From the NCBI GenBank assembly GCA_018241865.1, contig JAFECY010000009.1, positions 1 to 5,449 of the forward strand: DNA of 5,449 bases, in the 5' to 3' direction. This stretch comes from Pseudomonadota bacterium. GTDB taxonomy: Bacteria; Pseudomonadota; Gammaproteobacteria; Burkholderiales; Burkholderiaceae_D. The notes below the pieces were generated by a model. The model was not told the origin of the DNA. It worked only from the letters and a program-made list of their open reading frames with translations, and searched no databases. Each line of letters begins with the position of its first letter. Position 1 is the stretch's first letter. This document shows, piece after piece, positions 1 through 5,449 of this stretch. Position numbers and translations under genes: made by a program.

Positions 1-19
1 ATAAGCGGCGGCATCGGGT

Positions 20-28
20 TGATATAAT
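20..28 (+). promoter_or_regulatory. Extended -10 promoter of the slyD-like gene
   Basis: The sequence TGATATAAT contains a perfect TATAAT hexamer at 23-28, preceded by TG and one base, which is the extended -10 arrangement used by sigma-70 promoters. A -35 box with 17-base spacing would fall at the very edge of the window, so it cannot be judged; bases 1-6 do not resemble TTGACA. Transcription would start near base 35, giving a leader of about 20 bases that is just long enough for the ribosome binding site. The hexamer is seen directly; promoter activity is inferred. Confidence 0.65.
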
Positions 29-40
29 CCCCATCTGCCA

Positions 41-49
41 AGGAAAGGA
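41..49 (+). promoter_or_regulatory. Ribosome binding site of the slyD-like gene
   Basis: The purine-rich stretch AGGAAAGGA lies just before the ATG at 56. Its second half, AAGGA, ends six bases before the start codon, a normal Shine-Dalgarno spacing. It supports the ATG at 56 over the ATG at 49, which opens a different frame and overlaps this site. Confidence 0.75.
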
Positions 50-55
50 TGGATC

Positions 56-595
56 ATGAAAATCGCCAAGAATACCGTAGTGACCCTGCACTACACGCTG
101 TCGGATGCGCAAGACAACCTGATCGAGGAAAGCCAGGAGCCGATGGTTTATTTGCACGGCGGTTATGGCAATACTCTGCCGAAGATCGAGGAAGCGCTGG
201 ATGGCAAGGAAGCTGGTTTCGCAACCAAAATTCAGGTCGAGCCGGAAGATGCTTTTGGCGATTACGATGCCGCTCTGGTCAAGATCGAGGATCGCAAACG
301 CTTGCCCACGCCCTTGGAAGTCGGCATGCAGTTCGAGGGCACGCCGGACGAAGGCGACGACGAGCAAGAGTCACTGATTTTCACCGTTACCGACATTGCC
401 GATGACAAGGTGGTGCTGGATGGGAATCATCCCTTGGCGGGTATTGCGTTGCGCTTCTCTTTGAAGGTGGCCGAAGTGCGCGTCGCCAGCGATGAAGAAA
501 TCGCCCACGGCCATGTACATGGCGCGCATGGTCATCATCATGGCGATGACGAGGATGATGATGGCGACCAGTTTCGCAGCGTGACGTTGCAATAG
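56..595 (+). CDS. slyD: FKBP-type peptidyl-prolyl cis-trans isomerase, SlyD-like
   Basis: A cytoplasmic prolyl isomerase and folding chaperone of 179 residues. SlyD proteins have an FKBP domain interrupted by an insert-in-flap chaperone domain, and in E. coli the His/Cys-rich tail delivers nickel for hydrogenase maturation. Visible here are the opening MKIAKNTVVTLHYTL, the FKBP segment DAFGDYD (65-71), an insert domain at roughly 72-128 ending in the family hallmark DGNHPLAG (122-129), and the SlyD-type sequence AHGHVHGAHGHHHG (150-163), with seven histidines at 151-162. An acidic run DDEDDDGD (164-171) and a short end follow. The long Cys-rich tail of E. coli SlyD (196 residues) is absent and the protein has no cysteine. 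The start is fixed by the ribosome binding site and matches the SlyD N-terminus. The gene has its own promoter and converges on the minus-strand genes. The family is certain; the metal role is inferred. Confidence 0.93.
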   Translation: MKIAKNTVVTLHYTLSDAQDNLIEESQEPMVYLHGGYGNTLPKIEEALDGKEAGFATKIQVEPEDAFGDYDAALVKIEDRKRLPTPLEVGMQFEGTPDEGDDEQESLIFTVTDIADDKVVLDGNHPLAGIALRFSLKVAEVRVASDEEIAHGHVHGAHGHHHGDDEDDDGDQFRSVTLQ

Positions 596-615
596 TCGAA
601 AGTGTCGTTGATACT

Positions 616-646
616 AAAAAACCGCAGTGCCGACTGCGGTTTTTTT
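616..646. terminator. Bidirectional rho-independent terminator
   Basis: An 8-bp perfect stem, ACCGCAGT (621-628) with ACTGCGGT (633-640), closes a GCCG loop. It is preceded by a run of A and followed by a run of T, so either strand reads hairpin plus U-tract. It lies 20 bases after the slyD-like stop codon. On the minus strand the TAA stop of the exported-protein gene (645-647) overlaps the base of the structure. It therefore probably ends both convergent transcripts. Confidence 0.9.
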
Positions 647-1553
647 ATTGCGGTGCTGCGTTGTTTCCTTCGATAACGCGGAAGGGCATGGTCTGATGCG
701 GGGTAATCACCAATCTGATCCAGCCGGAAGTCAGCGCTAAGTCGCCCAAATTGTTGCGCCAAGTGATAGTGGGGATTGGATTGCGCACGGTTTGGGGGGC
801 GTTGTGCACGAGGAGTATTTTGCCGGGAAATTTTTCTGCTAGATGATGCAATTGTTTGCGGACTTCGGCAAAACCGTCGCGCTTGTCTTCACCGCCCGGC
901 GTGAATAAAGGCGCACCATCGCAAAACAGGACGAGCGCGCTCGCTTGCGAACGTGCGATTAACGAGAACAAGCGATGCAGCCAGTCTTGATTGGCGATCA
1001 GGCGGTCTTCAAATTCGCCGTTGCGACCGGCTGCGGCTAGGTAATGATTGTTTTCAGCCGGTAGGTTGATAGTGGCGAACAGCACATTGCCGACTTCCCA
1101 GCGCACGTTTTCGCTGTAGCTGCGGAATTTCGGATTGGCGGATTGCCGCATCAATGGCAGCTTGCTTGCGCCGAGCGAAAAATCGCCGCTGAAAAATAAT
1201 TCGCGCACCCGGTTCAGGCGGTCGATTGCTGCCGTGCGACCATTGCTATAACGGCAGGCGATCCAATCGCTACCTGCTGCCGATACGATCAAGCCATTTT
1301 TCGAAGCATCGAATAGCGCTTTACGCTGTTCGTATAACTCGTCGCTGCAGGGTTCCTTGATCGTCTTGATGCCACCCGCCACGACGAAGGCTAAATTAGC
1401 GGCGTCGGTGGCGGTGAGCATGTCGCGCAGACTGGCATCGTCGGCGTTGGAATGGGCGATGACGGCCACCTCGAATTCTTCTATCGTGGCCAAAGCTGGC
1501 AAGGTAATCAGTGTTAACCAGCATGTCAGCAGACAGCGAAGAATCTGCTTCAT
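645..1553 (-). CDS. Exported protein resembling a calcineurin-like phosphoesterase, active site probably degenerate
   Basis: 302 residues. The N-terminus is a clear signal peptide: charged MKQILR, a hydrophobic core, and an ALA site at 20-22, predicting export to the periplasm with T23 first. The mature part follows the layout I recall for secreted metallophosphoesterase-like proteins: AFVVAGGIK (55-63), [16 protein letters not shown] (69-84), GSDWIAC (94-100), [17 protein letters not shown] (112-128), ENVRW (149-152, preceded by S), NQDWL (188-192), and LLVHN (247-251) near the end. C69 and C100 are kept and could form a disulfide. However, the positions that usually carry metal ligands appear changed: GD-I-K reads GGIK, GDN-D/E-W reads GSDW, and the HGDTH-like motif reads HNAPQ. 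Function is therefore unknown, and the protein may be a non-catalytic relative. The start overlaps the mutS stop as ATGA, with a weak GTGAG eight bases upstream, suggesting translational coupling. No frameshift or internal stop is seen. The family assignment is from memory. Confidence 0.8.
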   Translation of the reverse strand: MKQILRCLLTCWLTLITLPALATIEEFEVAVIAHSNADDASLRDMLTATDAANLAFVVAGGIKTIKEPCSDELYEQRKALFDASKNGLIVSAAGSDWIACRYSNGRTAAIDRLNRVRELFFSGDFSLGASKLPLMRQSANPKFRSYSENVRWEVGNVLFATINLPAENNHYLAAAGRNGEFEDRLIANQDWLHRLFSLIARSQASALVLFCDGAPLFTPGGEDKRDGFAEVRKQLHHLAEKFPGKILLVHNAPQTVRNPIPTITWRNNLGDLALTSGWIRLVITPHQTMPFRVIEGNNAAPQ

Positions 1554-4225
1554 TGCGCGGACTCACTGAGTTGTTTTAATTGGTATAGCGCATCCAGTGC
1601 CGCGCGCGGCGACAGACTATCCGGGTCGATCGCGTTCAATGCCGACAAAACGGGGTGTTCATGCGTGGTCGGTGGATCTTCCACTTGCGCTGCGACACTG
1701 GCGAACAGATCGAATTGTGGCGCGGCCTGCACCGAATGCGCCTCCAGCGCGGCCAGATGCTTGCGCGCGGCACGGATCACGTTTGCCGGCACGCCGGCCA
1801 GTTGTGCCACCTGCAAACCATAACTTTGCGACGCTGGGCCAGCTTGCACCGCGTGCAGAAAAACAATGCTGTCTTTGTGTTCGACTGCTGATAGATGCAC
1901 GTTGGCAGCGCTCGGATGCGTTTCCGGCAATTGCGTCAGCTCGAAATAATGGGTGGCGAACAGGGTGAAGCTTTTTGCGCTGTCGATCAGATAGCGAGCG
2001 ATGGCCCAAGCTAGCGCCAGACCGTCGAAGGTCGAGGTGCCGCGCCCGACTTCATCCATCAGCACCAGCGACTGTTCCGTTGCGCCGTTCAGGATGGCGG
2101 CCGATTCGGTCATCTCGACCATGAAGGTCGAGCGGCCGCCGGCCAGATCGTCGGCGGCGCCGATGCGGGTGAAGATGCGGTCGATCGGGCCGATGGTGGC
2201 TTGCGATGCGGGGACAAAACTGCCGACGTAGGCCAGCAGGGTAATCAGCGCAACTTGACGCATGTAAGTTGATTTGCCGCCCATGTTGGGGCCGGTAATC
2301 AGCAGTAGCTTGCGTTCGGTGGACAGCTCGCAATCGTTGGCGATGAAACGCTCGATCTGATTTTCAACGACCGGATGCCGGCCTTGTTTGATGGCGATGG
2401 TGGGTTCGCTCTCCAGTTGCGGCGCGCACCAATTGTTGCGCAAAGCATGCTCGGCCAACGCGGTCAGCGTATCGAGCTGCGCCATCGCCTGCGCAATCGC
2501 TTGCAGCGTGCCGATGTGCGAGCCGAGGTCGCGCAGCACCTGCTCGTACAAGAATTTCTCGCGCGACAGGGCACGATCCTGCGCCGACAAGGCTTTGTCC
2601 TCGAAGGCTTTTAATTCCGGCGTGATGTAACGCTCGGCGTTTTTCAGGGTTTGGCGGCGGCGGTAGTCGTCCGGCACCTTGTCGGTCTGGCCATGCGTGA
2701 CTTCGATGTAAAAGCCATGCACCTTGTTGTATTCGACGCGCAGATTATTGATGCCGGTGCGGGCGCGTTCGCGGGTTTCCAGATCGACCAAAAATTGGCC
2801 GGCGTTTTCCGATAGGCCGCGCAATTCATCTAGTTCAGTATCGAAGCCGCGCGCAATTACGCCGCCGTCGCGCACCATCGCGGCTGGCTCCAGCGCAATG
2901 GCGCGCTCCAGCAGATCGAGGCATTCGCCGGGTGTGGCCAGTGCTTCTTGGATCGCATGCAGCAAAGGCGCATCGGCCTCTTGCACGCACATGCCGACGT
3001 AGCCGCGCAGCGAAGGTAGGTGTTGTAGGCCGGCGCGTAAGCCCGCCAGATCGCGCGGTCGCGCTGACAGCAGCGCAATGCGAGTGGTGATGCGTTCGAT
3101 GTCCGGCACATTGGCCAGCGTGGACGACAGGCCGGCGCTGGCATCGTTGCGCATCAATGCATGAATGGCGGCATGGCGCGACTGTGCCACGGCTTGCTCG
3201 CGGCGCGGATGATGCAGCCAGTGACGCAGCAGGCGCGAACCCATCGAGGTGCGGCAATGGTCGAGCGTGGAGAACAGGGTCGGGCCGCTCGCGCCGCTCT
3301 CTTGGCCACGCAGGGTTTCGGTCAATTCGAGATTGCGCCGGGTCGCGGCATCGAGGCCGATGAATTCGTTTTCAGACTCGACGGTAAGCGTGCGGACATG
3401 TTGTAGTCCTTTACCTTGCGTCGTGTGCGCGTAGCGTAGTAGTGCACCGGCCGCACCGATGGCGGCGTTCAACTGTTCCGCACCGAAACCGGCTAGGCTA
3501 GCGACGGCGAGTTGTTCAAGCAAAGTTTTTTTGCCGTTGGCTTGATCGAAATGCCAGCCGGGGACGCCGGTTTCGCGTGCCGGCAGATTGCGTATCGCTG
3601 CGTTCTCAACATCGTCGGCGATCAGAATTTCCGCCGGCGCGATGCGTTCCAGTTCCTGACGCAGTCGGTTCGTGCAGGAGGCGGTGTCGCCGGAAAATTC
3701 CATCAACTTCAGCACGCCACTCGCCAGCGACAGCCAAGCCAGCCCGACGCTGACTGTTTTGCGCTGTGTGATTTGGTGCAGTGCTAGCAACGGGCGATCG
3801 GATTTTTCTGGCAGTAAATCGGCATCGGTCAGCGTGCCCGGCGTGACGACGCGCATCACCTTGCGCTCGACGGGGCCCTTGCTGGTAGCCGGGTCGCCGA
3901 TCTGTTCGCAGATGGCGACTGATTCGCCCAGCTTGATAAGTTTGGCGAGATATTGCTCGCAAGCGTGAAAGGGCACGCCCGCCATTTTGATCGGATTGCC
4001 GTTGGAGGTGCCGCGCTGCGTAAGCGTGATGCCGAGCAGGCGCGCCGCCTTTTCGGCATCCTCGAAAAACAATTCGTAGAAATCACCCATCCGGTAAAAC
4101 ACCAGTGTGCCCGGATAGTCTCCTTTGATGCGCAAATATTGCTGCATCATCGGCGTATGATTTTTGAATTCTGGCGTTTGCTCGGACTGCACGTCTGCCC
4201 TGTTCTGTTGATGCGGCTCAGCCAT
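1550..4225 (-). CDS. mutS: DNA mismatch repair protein MutS
   Basis: Recognises mispaired and small looped-out bases and, with ATP, recruits MutL for repair in the cytoplasm. From the chosen ATG it is 891 residues (E. coli: 853). In order: HTPMMQQYL (23-31); the mismatch-reading Phe-X-Glu in GDFYELF (F49, E51); [18 protein letters not shown] of domain I-II; the lever and clamp region; Walker [10 protein letters not shown] (645-653, K651); signature [10 protein letters not shown] (699-708); Walker [10 protein letters not shown] with D724 and E725; ATHYFEL; a helix-turn-helix; and a C-terminal helix [18 protein letters not shown] (837-841) fits the beta-clamp binding consensus. All catalytic motifs are intact. 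An in-frame GTG at 4282 and an ATG at 4249 would add 19 or 8 residues. The ATG at 4225 is preferred because its N-terminus is nearest E. coli length and a possible promoter covers the GTG; no start has a good Shine-Dalgarno. The gene overlaps its downstream neighbour by ATGA. Confidence 0.97.
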   Translation of the reverse strand: MAEPHQQNRADVQSEQTPEFKNHTPMMQQYLRIKGDYPGTLVFYRMGDFYELFFEDAEKAARLLGITLTQRGTSNGNPIKMAGVPFHACEQYLAKLIKLGESVAICEQIGDPATSKGPVERKVMRVVTPGTLTDADLLPEKSDRPLLALHQITQRKTVSVGLAWLSLASGVLKLMEFSGDTASCTNRLRQELERIAPAEILIADDVENAAIRNLPARETGVPGWHFDQANGKKTLLEQLAVASLAGFGAEQLNAAIGAAGALLRYAHTTQGKGLQHVRTLTVESENEFIGLDAATRRNLELTETLRGQESGASGPTLFSTLDHCRTSMGSRLLRHWLHHPRREQAVAQSRHAAIHALMRNDASAGLSSTLANVPDIERITTRIALLSARPRDLAGLRAGLQHLPSLRGYVGMCVQEADAPLLHAIQEALATPGECLDLLERAIALEPAAMVRDGGVIARGFDTELDELRGLSENAGQFLVDLETRERARTGINNLRVEYNKVHGFYIEVTHGQTDKVPDDYRRRQTLKNAERYITPELKAFEDKALSAQDRALSREKFLYEQVLRDLGSHIGTLQAIAQAMAQLDTLTALAEHALRNNWCAPQLESEPTIAIKQGRHPVVENQIERFIANDCELSTERKLLLITGPNMGGKSTYMRQVALITLLAYVGSFVPASQATIGPIDRIFTRIGAADDLAGGRSTFMVEMTESAAILNGATEQSLVLMDEVGRGTSTFDGLALAWAIARYLIDSAKSFTLFATHYFELTQLPETHPSAANVHLSAVEHKDSIVFLHAVQAGPASQSYGLQVAQLAGVPANVIRAARKHLAALEAHSVQAAPQFDLFASVAAQVEDPPTTHEHPVLSALNAIDPDSLSPRAALDALYQLKQLSESAQ

Positions 4226-4230
4226 CTTGA

Positions 4231-4257
4231 CGCATTGAGGCTGTCGCATTGAGGCTG
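4231..4257. repeat. 13-bp direct repeat beside the mutS start
   Basis: CGCATTGAGGCTG occurs perfectly at 4231-4243 and 4245-4257, one base apart (period 14). On the mutS strand each copy reads CAGCCTCAATGCG and carries an ATG. Because 14 is not a multiple of three, the two ATGs are in different frames: 4249 is in frame with mutS, while 4235 opens a five-codon frame that stops at 4218 across the mutS ATG. A slippage or tandem duplication event is the likely origin. Confidence 0.85.
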
Positions 4258-4272
4258 CTTTTGAGGGCTGAA

Positions 4273-4281
4273 ATTTTATCA
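4273..4281 (-). promoter_or_regulatory. Possible extended -10 promoter of mutS
   Basis: On the minus strand the rhlE-mutS gap contains TGATAAAAT: TG plus one base followed by TAAAAT, five of six matches to the -10 consensus. It has the same layout as the TGATATAAT before the slyD-like gene. No TTGACA-like -35 box is found 16-17 bases upstream, which extended -10 promoters can tolerate. Transcription would begin near 4266, downstream of the GTG at 4282 and about 40 bases before the ATG at 4225. The match is seen directly; activity is inferred, and short AT-rich matches can arise by chance. Confidence 0.4.
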
Positions 4282-4308
4282 CGCAGAGGCAGGCATTCCC
4301 CCCACCGT

Positions 4309-5449
4309 CTATCGGCCTCGTCCACCCGATCGATGCGGCGGCCCGCGTCTTTCTCCTGTCGGGCTGGTAGCGTTCCGGGTAGGAGAGTTTGGTTTGCCGA
4401 AACCGCTCGTCCCTGATTTGTTTGGTTTGCTCCGACTCTGCCCTTGACGTCCGCCGCGTCCTTGGCGGTGATCTTCGCTGCGTAACTGGATCGGCTGCGC
4501 TTTCGCATGCGGATCAGGTTCAAATCCGGGAATGACTTCGCTGGGTATCTCGCGCTTGATGAAGCGTTCGATATCATGCAGCAAGCCGTGTTCATCGACG
4601 CAGACCAGCGATACCGCTTCGCCCGTTGCGCCGGCGCGGCCGGTGCGGCCGATGCGGTGCACATAATCTTCCGGTACGTTCGGCAAATCGTAATTAACCA
4701 CATGCGGCAATTGGTCGATGTCGATGCCGCGCGCGGCGATGTCGGTGGCGACCAAGACTTGCAGGCTGGCGTCCTTGAATTCCGCCAGCGCCCGCGTGCG
4801 CGCGGCTTGACTCTTGTTGCCGTGGATCGCCATGGCGCTGATGCCGTCCTTGCCCAGTTGTTCGACCAGCTTGTTGGCGCCGTGTTTGGTACGAGTGAAG
4901 ACCAGCACTTGGAACCAGTTACGTTCTTTGATGAGGTGCGCCAAAAGCGGATGTTTGCGATTGCGGTCCACCGGGTGGATTTTCTGCGAGATGACTTCGA
5001 CGGTCGAATTGCGGCGCGCCACTTCGATCATCGCCGGCTTGTTCAGCAAGCCATCGGCCAGCGCCTTGATCTCGTCAGAGAAGGTGGCCGAGAACAGCAG
5101 GTTCTGGCGTTTCGGTGGCAGGACAGCCAGTACGCGTTTGATGTCGCGGATGAAGCCCATGTCGAGCATGCGGTCGGCTTCGTCCAGCACCAAAATTTCT
5201 ACTTGCTTCAGATTGACGGTGCCTTGCTGCAAATGGTCGAGTAGGCGGCCCGGTGTGGCCACCAAAATATCGACGCCTTTTTTCATCAGCGCGATTTGCG
5301 GATTGATGTTGACGCCGCCGAACATCACGGCAGAGGTCAGCTTGAGATATTTGCCGTAAGTCTTGACGCTGTCCTCGACTTGCGCCGCCAGTTCGCGGGT
5401 GGGTGTCAGGATCAGAGCGCGGATCGGTCGCGCCGTACCATTGCCGGCA
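4309..5449 (-). CDS. rhlE: DEAD-box ATP-dependent RNA helicase RhlE, 5' part beyond the window
   Basis: An ATP-dependent RNA helicase of the RhlE group, which acts in the cytoplasm in RNA remodelling, including ribosome maturation and mRNA turnover. The frame stays open to the window edge, giving 379 visible residues. Numbered from the first complete codon: motif Ia PTREL (16-20), FGGVNINPQ, motif Ib TPGR (65-68), motif II DEAD (89-92) within [13 protein letters not shown], motif III SAT (120-122), [12 protein letters not shown] (motif IV), [14 protein letters not shown] (motif V) and HRIGRTGR (264-271, motif VI). Agreement with E. coli RhlE is close through LVCVDEH and IPGFEPDP. The Q motif and Walker A, about 70 residues in E. 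coli, lie outside. The last 60 or so residues are a low-complexity tail rich in Arg, Gly, Ser and Pro, typical of RNA-binding tails. The GTG and ATG at 5323-5328 are internal codons, not the start. The stop codon is TAG, with no terminator visible before mutS. Confidence 0.95.
   Translation of the reverse strand, partial: AGNGTARPIRALILTPTRELAAQVEDSVKTYGKYLKLTSAVMFGGVNINPQIALMKKGVDILVATPGRLLDHLQQGTVNLKQVEILVLDEADRMLDMGFIRDIKRVLAVLPPKRQNLLFSATFSDEIKALADGLLNKPAMIEVARRNSTVEVISQKIHPVDRNRKHPLLAHLIKERNWFQVLVFTRTKHGANKLVEQLGKDGISAMAIHGNKSQAARTRALAEFKDASLQVLVATDIAARGIDIDQLPHVVNYDLPNVPEDYVHRIGRTGRAGATGEAVSLVCVDEHGLLHDIERFIKREIPSEVIPGFEPDPHAKAQPIQLRSEDHRQGRGGRQGQSRSKPNKSGTSGFGKPNSPTRNATSPTGERRGPPHRSGGRGR

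Noticed and set aside
49..405. A 118-codon plus-strand frame starting seven bases before slyD
   Set aside because: Its ATG overlaps the Shine-Dalgarno of slyD, and the product is Arg-rich and typical of a shifted reading of a real gene.
2835..3257. Several frames of 90-140 codons inside mutS on both strands
   Set aside because: All are shadows of the intact mutS frame, with Arg/Ala/Ser-rich products and no supporting signals.
4226..4308. A possible terminator between rhlE and mutS
   Set aside because: I looked for a GC-rich hairpin followed by a T run on the minus strand and found none. Only short, weak complementarities are present.
4218..4703. A 161-codon minus-strand frame overlapping the rhlE 3' end and the mutS start
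   Set aside because: It is an alternative frame of rhlE with low-complexity content. It ends only because it runs into the mini-frame stop at 4218.
4507..5244. A 245-codon open frame on the plus strand opposite rhlE, plus an overlapping 181-codon frame (4814-5359)
   Set aside because: Both lie entirely antisense to the strongly conserved helicase motifs of rhlE. Their translations show no domain I recognise and neither has a convincing ribosome binding site. Long antisense frames are common in G+C-rich coding DNA.
5323..5328. GTG and ATG codons that could be taken as an rhlE start
   Set aside because: The frame continues upstream to the window edge and encodes the conserved PTREL motif and [18 protein letters not shown] sequence, so these codons are internal.

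Overview
The window looks like an ordinary chromosomal segment of a beta-proteobacterium. The order Burkholderiales, probably an Oxalobacteraceae-type genome, is my best guess from protein style and a moderately high G+C content; this is recall, not a search. It holds three recognisable housekeeping genes and one less familiar secreted-protein gene. I see no mobile element, tRNA, rRNA or CRISPR array.

Layout: (1) Bases 1-595, plus strand: a promoter, a strong ribosome binding site and a slyD-like FKBP-type prolyl isomerase gene with a short His-rich and acidic tail. (2) Bases 616-646: a symmetric hairpin flanked by A and T runs, which can terminate transcription from both sides. (3) Bases 645-1553, minus strand: a 302-residue protein with a signal peptide. 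It resembles exported calcineurin-like phosphoesterases, but its metal-binding motifs look degraded. (4) Bases 1550-4225, minus strand: mutS, complete, overlapping gene 3 by the four bases ATGA. (5) Bases 4226-4308: a short gap with a possible extended -10 promoter and a 13-bp direct repeat beside the mutS start. (6) Bases 4309 to the window end, minus strand: rhlE, a DEAD-box RNA helicase whose first part lies beyond the window.

How they relate: rhlE, mutS and the exported-protein gene lie head to tail on the minus strand and may be partly co-transcribed. I see no terminator after rhlE, and mutS is joined to the next gene by ATGA. The slyD gene converges on this group and shares its terminator. 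MutS (mismatch repair), RhlE (RNA remodelling) and SlyD (protein folding and metal handling) have no common pathway, so the grouping looks positional. The points most worth a second look are the apparent loss of catalytic motifs in the exported protein and the arrangement around the mutS start. I found no convincing new system here.
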